NCBI GenBank assembly: GCA_004294385.1
Contig: REAP01000025.1
Span: 84,560 to 148,559, forward strand
Length of the DNA stretch: 64,000 bases
Source: Oscillatoriales cyanobacterium
GTDB lineage: Bacteria; Cyanobacteriota; Cyanobacteriia; Cyanobacteriales; Microcoleaceae
Direction of reading: 5' to 3'
Positions 28,899 to 39,926 of the stretch are shown here, piece by piece. The position numbers and the translations under genes are program-made. The notes under the pieces are model-generated. The model was given only the letters and a program-made list of their open reading frames with translations. It was not told the DNA's origin and made no database searches. Numbering within the stretch: position 1 is the stretch's first letter; every line of letters starts with the position of its first letter.

Positions 28899-28976
28899 TG
28901 TCGCAGAATGCTCCTGATTATCGGAAAATTACCTTCTTGATTAGACAGCCCGCCAAGTCCGTCTGCGGGCCCGCAA

Positions 28977-29110
28977 GTCCGCCAGGGGTTGAAACCCCTG
29001 TCTCAAAGCGAAAGTCCTCTCAAGAGGACTGAAGAGAAGAATATGTCAACTTATTAGTCCTCGACCGAGGACTTTCGCTATTAGCCAGGGGTTTCAACCC
29101 CTGGCGGACT
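28977..29110. repeat. Long imperfect inverted repeat between crtB and the dynamin gene
   Basis: Arms GTCCGCCAGGGGTTGAAACC...AGCGAAAGTCCTC (28977-29020) and GAGGACTTTCGCTATTAGCC...AGGGGTTTCAACCCCTGGCG (29067-29106) match over about 40 bases around a 45-base centre. Each arm also contains its own small palindrome (GGGGTTGAAACCCC). It may act as a bidirectional terminator or be a mobile palindrome. Confidence 0.8.
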
Positions 29111-29174
29111 ATCGGTTTTACGTTAAGTCGACACCAATGAGCACAGTGCCGTCTCCTCCGTTGCTATCATATTG

Positions 29175-30104
29175 CTAAAGCACTTTTGACTTGATCCAAG
29201 CGGCGGGGAGACACTGCAATTTCTGAAAATTGGTAACATAAGCCCGCTTTTGGAACACATCGTAGTTATTCCGCTCGATCGCATTTAAGATCCTGCTATA
29301 GAGCATAGTAGCAGCCCAGACAGTCCAGCGGATATCGGGACTGAGCACTTTGATTCCCGGTTCGGCGCTAGTATATAATTTGCGAGCTCGCTGAATTTGG
29401 AAGCGCATCAATTCCCGCCAGCGATTGTCAATCACACCGTTGAATAAATCTTCTTCGGTATAGTTAAACAACGCTAAGTCTTCTAAGGGAATATAAATGC
29501 GGCCACGACGGGCATCTTCTCCCACATCGCGCAGAATGTTAGTCAACTGCTTAGCAATGCCGAGGGCGATCGCCTCTTCTTTGGGAATTTTATTGCCCCA
29601 GTGCCAATTCCAGTTAGTAGCGGGACTCGATTCGTCCACACCCATCACAGACATCGACATCATCCCGACAGTACCGGCTACCCGATAACAATAAAGATTG
29701 AGCTCCTCAAAAGTTTCGTAGCGACTGCGGTACAAGTCCATTTGTTGGCCCGCAATCATTTCCCGAAACGGTTGAATGTCGATCGGAAAACGAGACAAAG
29801 TATCCACCAAAGCCACGTCATAATCGTCGTGGGGATGGCCCGCAAACAGCGATTCTAGGCGTTTTTCCCACAAATTTAGGGTTTCAGGGGTCGTGGCCTC
29901 AGAACCAGGCCCGTCTACGAGTTCGTCGGTGCGGCGGCACCAGACGTAAATCGCCCAGATAGCCCGACGCTTAGCTTCGGGCATGAGTTGAGTGCCTAAA
30001 TAAAAATTTTTGGCATAACTCGCTGTGACTTGGCGACAGAGTTCGTAGGATTCATCCAAAGAAGCCAGAGTTCTCATGCACTGGAGTTTTGACAGTTGCA
30101 GCAT
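29175..30104 (-). CDS. crtB: Phytoene synthase
   Basis: 309 residues, the usual length. It carries the two Asp-rich motifs of trans-isoprenyl synthases: RRTDELVDGPG (near 62) and DVGEDARRGRIYIP (near 190), with the conserved YCYRVAGTVG between them. It joins two geranylgeranyl diphosphates into phytoene, the first committed step of carotenoid synthesis, at the membrane surface. It lies 84 bp downstream of pds on the same strand, the order found in most cyanobacteria, so the two form an operon. Confidence 0.95.
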   Translation of the reverse strand: MLQLSKLQCMRTLASLDESYELCRQVTASYAKNFYLGTQLMPEAKRRAIWAIYVWCRRTDELVDGPGSEATTPETLNLWEKRLESLFAGHPHDDYDVALVDTLSRFPIDIQPFREMIAGQQMDLYRSRYETFEELNLYCYRVAGTVGMMSMSVMGVDESSPATNWNWHWGNKIPKEEAIALGIAKQLTNILRDVGEDARRGRIYIPLEDLALFNYTEEDLFNGVIDNRWRELMRFQIQRARKLYTSAEPGIKVLSPDIRWTVWAATMLYSRILNAIERNNYDVFQKRAYVTNFQKLQCLPAAWIKSKVL

Positions 30105-30188
30105 CCGAGAATAAGAAATTTAAAGATTAGAACTGATTTTCTCCCGTCTAGAAAACGGGAGATTCTTTTACGTCTTTATGAAAAATTC

Positions 30189-31568
<1,380 letters not shown>

Positions 31569-31672
31569 TTAATACTACTTGGCCTCTATATTCACTTTGT
31601 TTTCATTATACTTTACAACTCGTTACAAAATTCTGTCATTCGCCAGCAAGTAGGACTCACGCGCGAGGTGAT

Positions 31673-31908
31673 CAGAAACCGGGTTTTTTCTGAGAAGACG
31701 CGTTGTGACCCGCAGATGTGGTAAAAAACCCGGTTTCTTGGGCGTAGTATCAGAAACCGGGTTTTTGCGAGAATACTGGTTGATCGCCTTGAATCTCAGA
31801 AAAAACCCGGTTTCTTGGGCGTTGGGCGTAGTCAATCAATCAGAAACCGGGTTTTTGCGAGAATACTGGTTGATAGCTTTGAATCTCAGAAAAAACCCGG
31901 TTTCTTGG
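31673..31908. repeat. Array of AGAAACCGGGTTTTT hairpin repeats (left of the methylase gene)
   Basis: Three consecutive hairpin units, each with an arm CAGAAACCGGGTTTTT, a spacer containing GAGAATACTGGTTGAT and TTGAATCTCAG, and an opposite arm AAAAAACCCGGTTTCTTGG. The second and third units are almost identical (about 31750-31818 and 31840-31908). The same family flanks the other side of the methylase gene (35529-35740) and lies at 50838-50988. Confidence 0.88.
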
Positions 31909-31953
31909 ATGGGAGTGCATAAGTCCTGAAATTGATGATTTCAGGTTCGCCGG

Positions 31954-34900
31954 TTATGCCGCAAAGGTACGATATGCTGCCAAAGCCGCTTGTTTTACAG
32001 CTTCGGGGACGATCGGAAAAGTAGTCAAAACATACGCAAATTCTGCTTCCGTTAATTCGTAAAGGTGAGCGATGATGCCATCTAATTCGGCTCGCAATTG
32101 AGCCCGTTCTGTTTCATCGGTAACGCCTTCTCTGTGCGAGTTTAAGCCGACTTCTTGGGCTAATTCGTCAAATTCTGGGGCGGTGCAGATTAGTTTGGCG
32201 GCGCGCTGTACGATGTCCCAGAAGTATTTGTCACCTGATGTTAATCTTGGGACAGGCATTTGATAAATGAAGAAAAAGGTAAGATTTGTCGTTACTCGCT
32301 GTCTAAAAGCACAATCAATTACATAGCTATTCATCACTGACATAAAAAATAGTTCAGCTTGACAATCTGGTTTTAGCTGTTCGCTATATCTGATGACCGC
32401 CGTTGGCAACTTATGATTGCAAAAAACTTCTCTTGGCAACATAGTCATAATCATTGTTCGAGAATCGGTATTTCTAGCAATATCTCTAAATGCCAGACGA
32501 TAAGTTTGATAATCTAGCTTTTGTCCTATATCCGTTTCATTGCGTTTCAATAATGCTTTGCGTCCTTCATCCTCATTTATCCAGTATTTTGGTTGTCCCC
32601 ATAGATGAGTAAACTGATGAATCATCTTACCTTCATAAAGTGGCAGTCTCCCTTTCCCAGCTTCTTGCTTGAATAAATGACTGTCATTAGTCATGTGAAA
32701 TTCCGCAGTTAACCGCAGATTCCATTTCCCCTCAATCTGTTCGCCAAGTAACGGGAATTGCAGCATTTTCTCAGCAATCCGAATATCTCCCTCATTTTTA
32801 AACTCCATCACCGACAGAGAGTCAGGAGACAACTTTCGCACTAATTCAACGTTAATTTGCAAGCTATCAGCACTAGGAAACCTTTGCAGTTCATCCACAT
32901 CAAGACGCATAAAAGCTGAGGGAAACTCATTTGTTATCCCACCCTTTTCAAAAGTAAGGACAACAAACTTAAAACGACTATCAACTCCTTCAAAAATATT
33001 TTTACGATTTTCTAAACAAAATAACCCCGTGACTTTGGTTTGACTAAATAACATCTCCCGCAGTTGCTTCGTACCCAAGTCAGTGTAAATACCACTAGGG
33101 ATCACAATCCCACACTCGCCACCTCTGCGTAAGAGATTAAAACATTGTTCTACAAATAGTTTATAGAGATTAATATCCGTACCTGCTTTTTTACCATTGA
33201 CAATCGAAATCTGATTTTTGTACTGTTCTGCTGAACGATAGTAAGCACTGATATGAGGAAAATTGCTCTGATATTCCAACCAAGCATTAGAAATCTCTGC
33301 ATCTTGCAAGAGTTTCTTTTGCTCTTTCTCAAAACTCTTAATATCCATCTTCTTTTTCGTCACCAAATTGCTATGACCCGCAAAAAACTCCTTAGCATCT
33401 GGCTTAAAAATTTCCCAAGGTGGATTAGTAATAATCGCATCAAAACCGCCCCGTTGATGCAAGATTTCATCAAACTCATAGCCCCAGTGAAAAGGCTGCA
33501 AAGCTTCTATATCAGCTATAGCCAGGGTACGCTTAATCGGCTTACCGCTAATCTGTGATTGTTCAAACTTAATTTTTAACTGCTTGAATTTTTCTAACAG
33601 AATCTTATTGATATTTTCGATAGCAGAGGCTTTCTTTTCGGAAATCTCATCTCGCAAACTCTGCAAGTTTTTGCTATAGGTAGTCGCATCACGGTAAATA
33701 GAAATCAGACGGTTTTTCTCCTCTAATACTTGTCTATATGTCTTGTGAAACAAATTTAACTGAGTTCCACTTCCTTCATATTCTGCGTCATCCACCCGCA
33801 GTAATCCAATTAAGGAATTGCCAGCCATAATGTTAAAGTCAATATTCGGCAACGGTTCCAAGTCGCTGACATTCTCCGCCGCCGAAACCAAGGCTAAAAA
33901 CAGTCGCAGTTTAGCGATTTCCACTGCTTCGGGCATGATATCCACGCCGTAGAGGTTATCGCTAATAATCCGTTTTTTGATGTAGTAGTTGAGTGATGTA
34001 TGCTCGGTTTCGATGGTTTTTAGTAAGTTATTGAGATAGCTATCGTTTAAAAACTTGCTGGTACCGATGACTGTTGAATAGATGTAAATTAGCGTTTTCA
34101 TCGCTGCGACCAAAAACGCGCCGGAACCGCAGGCTGGGTCTAATAATGTGAGGTTTGGGAGGATTTCTGTTAGGAGGTGGCGGCAGAGATTGGCGTCGAG
34201 ATTGGTGAGGAGTTCGGTGATGGTTTCAAAGTGATCAGAAGAACCCCCCCGGCCCCCCTTGCTAAGGGGGGAGAAAGAATTGGAAGAGTTGGATGCGTTG
34301 TTTTGCTGATGAAGAGATCCCCCCCGGCCCCCCTTCTTAAGGGGGGAGGAAGAGTTGGAGGAAGAGAGATTATTGACTTTATCGAGGATTAGTTTGTTGA
34401 TTGTGCGATCGCACAAATATTCAGTAATCTCCGGTCTGGTATAATAAGCACCAAAGGCTTTTTGGTTAATGTATTTCTCAAAGATGTATCCCAAAACCGC
34501 CGGATTAATTTCGTTTTCCTTCCCGCCCACTGTATCGTCCAGATTCCAAGAATAGGCGGCAAATAAATCTAAGATTTTCTCAAAAGCAGCATCGGGTATG
34601 GCAATATTCGGATAATTCTGTTCGATGGGATGTTCCAGAAACAGTCCGCCATTCAAATATTTAATCTCACCAATCAGCGTTTCAGCCTCAGAATTTCGTT
34701 CATGTTGTGGCTTAGCAAATCCCTCAAAAAACAGTGTTTTCAAGAATTCCGAGTAAAATAAATCCGTTCCCCGCAGTTTACTTTCGGCTAACTTTTCCTG
34801 CAAATACATCAATTTTTGATTGTCGATAAACCCTTTGCGCTGCAAAAAATAAACAAACATCAAGCGGTTGAGTAAAACCGAAGTGTACCAGCGCCTATCT

Positions 34901-35466
34901 GTCTCCTTGTCAATGCCGCGAATCACACTTAAAAATTCAACGTGTTGCTGTTTAAACTCTTCAAAAAACTTCTTAGTAACTCGTTCAACATCCAATCCAG
35001 CCTGCAATCTTTGGGCGACATCAATCACCGAAAGCGTTTCTAATTCTGCTAAATCAACCTTTAAAGCTGTCACCTTACTCAACAACAAATCGCAAGGTTC
35101 CCGTTTCACGTATACATGATCGCGAGGATAAAGTTTTGTACCTTCGCGCTTCACCCAATACCACAGACATTTAGTGCGATTTTTGTCAATAAAAATCAAT
35201 AGGTTTTCGGCAGAAATGTGGACGATTTCGCGATAAATTGTCAGTCTTTGGGCGCTGTTGGGGATATTTCCGCTAGCGCTGGTAATTTCATATACAACTA
35301 CTTTGTTAAGTTGGGAAATGGCTTTTCGGGAATAAGTCTCGCCTTCTATTTCTAAAGATACGGTTTTGTGGGAAGATGGATTATCCCAACCGAGTTTTTG
35401 GACGAATAGTTTGCTGAATTCAAAGTCTTGGAGGAGTTGGCGGGATTCTTTAAGTGTTTGTGGCAT
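31954..35466 (-). CDS. Eco57I-type N6-adenine DNA methylase (restriction-modification)
   Basis: 1170 residues. The N-terminal ~320 residues are an accessory domain (FLQRKGFIDN). Methylase motif I is LLDPACGSGAFLVAAM (near 442) and motif IV is IITNPPWEIF (near 683), the gamma-type adenine methylase order of the Eco57I family. A target-recognition-like region follows (about 890-1080; LPLYEGKMIHQFTHLWGQPK). A segment at about 370-410 is made of repeat-derived sequence (SPLKKGGRGG twice). Downstream of the PLD/helicase gene on the same strand, it likely protects host DNA and gives sequence specificity to that partner. No nuclease motif was recognised in it. Confidence 0.82.
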   Translation of the reverse strand: MPQTLKESRQLLQDFEFSKLFVQKLGWDNPSSHKTVSLEIEGETYSRKAISQLNKVVVYEITSASGNIPNSAQRLTIYREIVHISAENLLIFIDKNRTKCLWYWVKREGTKLYPRDHVYVKREPCDLLLSKVTALKVDLAELETLSVIDVAQRLQAGLDVERVTKKFFEEFKQQHVEFLSVIRGIDKETDRRWYTSVLLNRLMFVYFLQRKGFIDNQKLMYLQEKLAESKLRGTDLFYSEFLKTLFFEGFAKPQHERNSEAETLIGEIKYLNGGLFLEHPIEQNYPNIAIPDAAFEKILDLFAAYSWNLDDTVGGKENEINPAVLGYIFEKYINQKAFGAYYTRPEITEYLCDRTINKLILDKVNNLSSSNSSSPLKKGGRGGSLHQQNNASNSSNSFSPLSKGGRGGSSDHFETITELLTNLDANLCRHLLTEILPNLTLLDPACGSGAFLVAAMKTLIYIYSTVIGTSKFLNDSYLNNLLKTIETEHTSLNYYIKKRIISDNLYGVDIMPEAVEIAKLRLFLALVSAAENVSDLEPLPNIDFNIMAGNSLIGLLRVDDAEYEGSGTQLNLFHKTYRQVLEEKNRLISIYRDATTYSKNLQSLRDEISEKKASAIENINKILLEKFKQLKIKFEQSQISGKPIKRTLAIADIEALQPFHWGYEFDEILHQRGGFDAIITNPPWEIFKPDAKEFFAGHSNLVTKKKMDIKSFEKEQKKLLQDAEISNAWLEYQSNFPHISAYYRSAEQYKNQISIVNGKKAGTDINLYKLFVEQCFNLLRRGGECGIVIPSGIYTDLGTKQLREMLFSQTKVTGLFCLENRKNIFEGVDSRFKFVVLTFEKGGITNEFPSAFMRLDVDELQRFPSADSLQINVELVRKLSPDSLSVMEFKNEGDIRIAEKMLQFPLLGEQIEGKWNLRLTAEFHMTNDSHLFKQEAGKGRLPLYEGKMIHQFTHLWGQPKYWINEDEGRKALLKRNETDIGQKLDYQTYRLAFRDIARNTDSRTMIMTMLPREVFCNHKLPTAVIRYSEQLKPDCQAELFFMSVMNSYVIDCAFRQRVTTNLTFFFIYQMPVPRLTSGDKYFWDIVQRAAKLICTAPEFDELAQEVGLNSHREGVTDETERAQLRAELDGIIAHLYELTEAEFAYVLTTFPIVPEAVKQAALAAYRTFAA
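34243..34350. repeat. CCCCCCGGCCCCCCTTAAGGGGGG elements inside the methylase gene
   Basis: Two copies of CCCCCCGGCCCCCCTT, each followed by GCTAAGGGGGGAG or CTTAAGGGGGGAG, about 75 bp apart and separated by serine/asparagine-rich coding sequence. Both are read through in frame on the minus strand as SPLSKGGRGGS and SPLKKGGRGGS. They match the GGGAGGGGTTTCCCC-like palindromes common between cyanobacterial genes. Confidence 0.85.
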
Positions 35467-35468
35467 GG

Positions 35469-35740
35469 TTTGGCAACGGATTTTGTAACGGATTTAACGG
35501 ATGTTTGGCAACGGATTTTGCAGATGGTTAGAAACCGGGTTTTTTTCAGCATACTGGTTGATAATCTTGAATCTCGGAAAAAACCCGGTTTCTTGGGCGT
35601 AGTCAATCAATCAGAAACCGGGTTTTTTTCAGCATTCGATAAAAACCCGGTTTCTTGGGCGTAGTCAATAAATCAGAAACCGGGTTTTTACGCTCATCTG
35701 CGGGTTACAGCGAAGTATTTTCGCAAAAACCCGGTTTCTC
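35469..35740. repeat. Repeat cluster between the helicase and methylase genes
   Basis: Next to the methylase start are two CAACGGATTTT units (TTGGCAACGGATTTTGTAAC, then TTTAACGGATG and a second TTGGCAACGGATTTTG). From 35529 to 35740 there are about three hairpins of the AGAAACCGGGTTTTT family sharing GTAGTCAATCAATCAGAAAC linkers with the array at 31673-31908. No gene lies in these 286 bp. Confidence 0.85.
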
Positions 35741-35752
35741 GACTCCCAATAA

Positions 35753-38700
35753 TCATATCTCCTGAAATAAGCCTAAAGAACAAATAATCATTGGTTCCCG
35801 TTTGTCTCCATCTTCACTAACTATACAAAAACGATCGTCCATTCTCAATGCTACGACTAATTCGGCTAATGTGCGATCGCCAATACCGCTTTTTAACTGC
35901 CGATTCAACGTGTCAATTGCCGACTGGCGCAGGGGATAGCGGTAAATTTCATCAATGGCTTTTGACAACTCATCGGATGCAAATATTGTACCATCCATTT
36001 GCTTAAAGTAACTCTTCAAACGTTCATAGGTTCGGAAGCGGGCACCGGAAGACTTCCCTAATTGTCCGCCCGCAGTTAACTCTTCTTCTGCTATCAATTC
36101 AGCACCTTTTTGAACTAATTCGTGATGCTGTTTGTCTCTCGCAATGGCTGGTGTTGCTTCATCGCAGGCGGCAATTCTTAATATTGCCAGTTGTGATTGT
36201 GTGACGCTGTTTCCAGCGCGATCGACCCAAATTAACGAATCATTACCCTCCGTAGTTTTCATGTACAATAAAACCCCTTCTGGCTGCAATGGTTCGGGTG
36301 TATGAGCGCGAGTTGAGTAAACTACATTTGGCATTGATTCAATGGTTTTCTTCAAAGTTGGATTGTTGTCTGTCGCATTTTTCCAAATCTGAAAAGCTTC
36401 CGATGTTAAGTCAACTTCGGCATCTTCTTCTCCATCTAAAATGCCGGATTTTTCATTGTAAATATCCAGAATGACTTGTGGTGAATCGTCCTCAAAAAAT
36501 GTCTCGTCAGTCCCGACAACTTCGGCATTTTCCTGCAATCGCCGCCGCAGTCTTTCCCGCAGGTTGATAATCCGTTCTACTCCTTCGTCTGGCAAAAATG
36601 AATAGCACAAAATGCGATCGGCTTGTTGCCCGATTCTGTCTACTCTTCCAGCCCGCTGAATCAACCGAATGATTGCCCAAGGTAAGTCGTAATTAACGAT
36701 AATTGCACTGTCTTGTAAGTTGTGACCTTCACTCAGAATATCGGTGGTAATTAAGACCCGCAATTCTTGTTCTGGGGAGATTTTTTCACGCTTACCGTTG
36801 CTAGTTGGACTAAACTGAAATGTAAGTTCTGTGGGGTCTTTTGATTTGCCTGTCACCGCTGCAATGTCTGCTATTTTGAGCTGAGTTAAATTATCAGTTA
36901 GATAGCGGACTGTATCGGCAAATTGAGTGAAAATTAGTACCTTCTCGCGGGGGTGAATTTCGGTGAGCAATGTCACCAAAGCTGCTAACTTTTGATCTGG
37001 TTGAGAATGCCATTTACCGCAAGTTTGCAATACTTCAATCAAAGAGCGGGCATCTGCTAGCAAATCCTGTTTTAACTTCTTACTATCAAAAAAGTCTGAT
37101 TTTAGCCATTTAAATCTGCGTTGGTAGCGTGTTTTATATTCTCCATAAACTACTTCTGCCCGTTGCTTAAAACCTTTTTCGCCTAATAGCAATTCAGCTT
37201 CGATATCTAAAAGTTCTCCCGAATCTTCTTCTGTTTCTTCGGTATCAAAATTGCTCATCACCACTGAATCTGCATCTTCATCGCTGTTGCGGCTATCCAA
37301 CAAGTCTGCATCCTGAGTGCCGATCGGGATATCGGAGTTTTGCCCGATCGCATACAAATAAACAAAATTCCGCAGGATGTGCCGTTCGATCGACTGAATA
37401 AAGGCACTACCGCTGCTTTCTAGGCGCTTAAACAGGTTTGTCCGCGAAAATCCCATCAGTCGGCGACCGCCACGGAATAGGGCATTTAACTGTCGCTGTT
37501 CTGCTTCAGTCGGCTGTTGTTTGGGTTTTTTGGCGATGTAATTTCCGAGCCCGTAACGGGGCAGATTCAGGGCGTTGATGACTGTGACAATTTCCTCAAA
37601 GTCAAGCTGGGAATCGGTTGTGGAAGTTTCGGAGCAAAACTTAATGGTCTTGGGAACGCGATCGGGAAAATAGGAGCGGGTGCGATTGGCAAATTCTAGA
37701 TATTTGCGATCGTTTTCTGCATCAATTTCCGCATAATTGTCTTTAATAAACGAGCGAGTTCGCCTCACCATATAGCGCTTCATCAAATCTCGCCAATCAT
37801 CAGGATGTTCGCTCTTTTCAAAAGCAGCTAAAGAGCGCACCGAACATTGATGTCGCTTCATAAATTCTAACTCTCCTTGACTACCACCGCCCAATTGATT
37901 TAGCAAAGCTTCCGGGCGCAATCCTAAATTTTGGTCTTCGGGAACAAACAGCCGCAACTGAGCAGATAAATCTAAATAGGTTTTATTATAAGGAGTTGCT
38001 GAAAGTAGAATACATTTACTTTCATTGATGGCAATATATTCTTGAATGGCTCGGTATCGCTTACCTTCGCGGTTTCTGAGGTTGTGACTTTCATCAATTA
38101 ATACAACTCGATAGCGGCGCAATTCCGGCAATTCTTGCTGTACCCGACTGATGGATAAAACTTTAGCAAGTAGGCGATATTTATCTGCATACTCTTGCCA
38201 CATTTTGACCAAGTTTTTCGGACAAATAATCAGAGTTTCCAAGAGACAATCTTCTTGGAGAATTTTGGCAATAGCCGTACCGACTAAAGTTTTGCCCAAA
38301 CCTACAACATCGCCAATAATCACGCCTCCCCGTATCGCCTCGCGGGACAAATGATAGACAATGTTGAGATAGATGTGATAAGGTGGAATTGGTTCGGATC
38401 GCGCCCAACTGCGATCGAGAATTTCTGCAAGTTCTTTAGAAATATCAACACAGCCGTATTCTTCCCAGCGATTTTCAAACCATTTTTGCAACTTATTACA
38501 AGCATCAAAATCTAAAATATCAAGATTCAATTCCCCTTGTTTTGACAGTCCCGATAAAGTCAGATTGCTACTGCCCAAAAAACCAACGATCGGACTGTTT
38601 GGGTCTTGACGATGAACGAGATAAAGTTTAGCGTGGAGGTGATAAGCTAGAAATAATTTAACAACGACTTTTCCAGTTTTAATCTGATAGCTCAACCTGC

Positions 38701-39049
38701 GTAAACCCTGCTCGTCAATATCACTGGGAGCCCCTATTGTCAACTGCTGACGAAACTCCTCAGCCATCCGTTTTTTGAGACGAATAATTGCACTATTGTC
38801 AATCCCCCGGTGATGGGAAATCAGGCTAAAACTCGCATTCAATTCATCGGATGGCAAACTTTGCATTCCCACCAAAAGGCGACAACAGGCTCCTTGATTT
38901 CCCACATATGCTTCGATTAAATCACCAATGCTCCGCCATCCCCGAAGATTGAAATAGCCCACGCAAAAATCGGCGCGATAGGAGAGTTTGATGGTTTCTC
39001 GTAATGCTGGTAGCAGGGATAATTCGATGTTGTCAAAAATGCGTGGCAC
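35753..39049 (-). CDS. Phospholipase D-like nuclease fused to SNF2-family helicase
   Basis: 1098 residues. The N-terminal domain (about 1-215) has a PLD/HKD half-site with His139 and Lys141 (HAKLYLVH) and GSSNLT at about 159-164, as in PLD-fold nucleases that dimerise. The SNF2 motor follows: motif I GDVVGLGKTLVGTAIA (near 250), motif II VVLIDESHNLRN (near 315), motif III LLSATPYNK, and motifs V-VI (ILSEGHNLQDS, IQRAGRVDRIGQQ near 795). An insert of about 200 acidic residues separates the two RecA lobes. It is directly upstream of the adenine methylase gene, so the pair resembles a restriction system in which this protein translocates on and cuts unmodified DNA. Confidence 0.82.
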   Translation of the reverse strand: MPRIFDNIELSLLPALRETIKLSYRADFCVGYFNLRGWRSIGDLIEAYVGNQGACCRLLVGMQSLPSDELNASFSLISHHRGIDNSAIIRLKKRMAEEFRQQLTIGAPSDIDEQGLRRLSYQIKTGKVVVKLFLAYHLHAKLYLVHRQDPNSPIVGFLGSSNLTLSGLSKQGELNLDILDFDACNKLQKWFENRWEEYGCVDISKELAEILDRSWARSEPIPPYHIYLNIVYHLSREAIRGGVIIGDVVGLGKTLVGTAIAKILQEDCLLETLIICPKNLVKMWQEYADKYRLLAKVLSISRVQQELPELRRYRVVLIDESHNLRNREGKRYRAIQEYIAINESKCILLSATPYNKTYLDLSAQLRLFVPEDQNLGLRPEALLNQLGGGSQGELEFMKRHQCSVRSLAAFEKSEHPDDWRDLMKRYMVRRTRSFIKDNYAEIDAENDRKYLEFANRTRSYFPDRVPKTIKFCSETSTTDSQLDFEEIVTVINALNLPRYGLGNYIAKKPKQQPTEAEQRQLNALFRGGRRLMGFSRTNLFKRLESSGSAFIQSIERHILRNFVYLYAIGQNSDIPIGTQDADLLDSRNSDEDADSVVMSNFDTEETEEDSGELLDIEAELLLGEKGFKQRAEVVYGEYKTRYQRRFKWLKSDFFDSKKLKQDLLADARSLIEVLQTCGKWHSQPDQKLAALVTLLTEIHPREKVLIFTQFADTVRYLTDNLTQLKIADIAAVTGKSKDPTELTFQFSPTSNGKREKISPEQELRVLITTDILSEGHNLQDSAIIVNYDLPWAIIRLIQRAGRVDRIGQQADRILCYSFLPDEGVERIINLRERLRRRLQENAEVVGTDETFFEDDSPQVILDIYNEKSGILDGEEDAEVDLTSEAFQIWKNATDNNPTLKKTIESMPNVVYSTRAHTPEPLQPEGVLLYMKTTEGNDSLIWVDRAGNSVTQSQLAILRIAACDEATPAIARDKQHHELVQKGAELIAEEELTAGGQLGKSSGARFRTYERLKSYFKQMDGTIFASDELSKAIDEIYRYPLRQSAIDTLNRQLKSGIGDRTLAELVVALRMDDRFCIVSEDGDKREPMIICSLGLFQEI

Positions 39050-39120
39050 TTAGTTTCCTCTATGATGATTAAGTTTAAATTAATTGTAGGGAAACGGCAT
39101 TGCCGTCTCCTCATTTCGGC

Positions 39121-39758
39121 TTATAATTGTGGTTCAATGCCAGCCGATCGCAATTGAGCGCGTAATTGCTCTAATTGGTCTTCAGCGCGATCGGCTCTTT
39201 CGGCCCCCGATAACAACAGATTCCCTTGACTATCCCACCAGCGCAACCAAGGTAATTCCATATTTTGATAAGTACCTTGCCAAATTCCCAATTCCACTCC
39301 CAACTGTGGAATCGGATATTTTCATAAACCCAGAATTTTCCTGGTTTAGTTTCCTGTTTTTCGGTACGCAATAAAGGCGTTCGATTGCGTTCTTCGGCAC
39401 CATTTCCCGATACAAACTCTAATACAATTAACGGTGCTACAAACTCTTGCCACATCACGTAGGAACGGCGATATTTACCGTCCAATGTTGGCGGAACATT
39501 CGGCACATAGAACCAGTCAGGCGCTTCTGCACCCTTTTCTAATGGGTCAGTTAATCGCCAATAAATGCCGCTATCTTGACCGATACAATAGTTACCATCA
39601 GCATGAATTCTTTCTAAAACGGGAGTAATTGAATCGGTTAGTAGAATGCTTTGGGGATGTTCTTGAAAGTTTTTCACAAAAGTACCGTCTGATTCGGGTA
39701 GTTGAGTATGATCGGGCCAGCCTGTGGGATTGTTTTCTACATCGAGGGAGAATTTCAT
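39121..39758 (-). pseudogene. Uma2 family gene, frame-broken copy A
   Basis: The 5' part encodes a Uma2/DUF820 protein (MKFSLDVENNPTGWPDHTQL, DPLEKGAEAPDWFYVPNVPP, PLIVLEFVSGNGAEER). After GKFWVYEN the frame shifts: the next bases in another frame read YPIPQLGVELGIWQGTYQNM and then AERADRAEDQLEQLRAQLRS to the stop at 39121. Compared with copy B, 74 bp are missing between GAAAAT and ATCCGATTCC. The usual coiled coil of AD(R/E)-rich repeats is also shorter here. The segment before the break retains the nuclease-like core, but the C-terminus is lost. Confidence 0.8.
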
Positions 39759-39830
39759 AGTTTTATTTTGATTGGAGGTGTTTTTGAGACAGGAATTGGC
39801 AATGAGTCCGATTTTTCAAATATCTTCGTA

Positions 39831-39898
39831 GGGGCGAAGCATTCCGGTAGATAACTTATTAGTGAGAACCAGAGATTTACTACCGGAATGCTTCGCCC
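39831..39898. repeat. Inverted repeat between the two broken Uma2 copies
   Basis: GGGGCGAAGCATTCCGGTAG at 39831-39850 and its near-perfect reverse CTACCGGAATGCTTCGCCC at about 39880-39898 form a 19-bp stem around a 29-base loop. Confidence 0.85.
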
Positions 39899-39926
39899 TT
39901 CTTCCCAGATTGAGATGCACTCCAAT

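Noticed and set aside
31673..31908. Regularly spaced repeats that might be a CRISPR array
   Set aside because: Units are inverted palindromes with repeated, not unique, spacers, and no cas genes are near.
31623..31929. Frames of about 70 codons through the AGAAACCGGG repeats on both strands
   Set aside because: The peptides (for example ETGFLREYWLIALNLRKNPV) are just translations of the repeat.
39171..39303. Programmed frameshift in the Uma2 copies
   Set aside because: The two copies break at different points in three different frames with missing sequence, so deletion explains them better than recoding.
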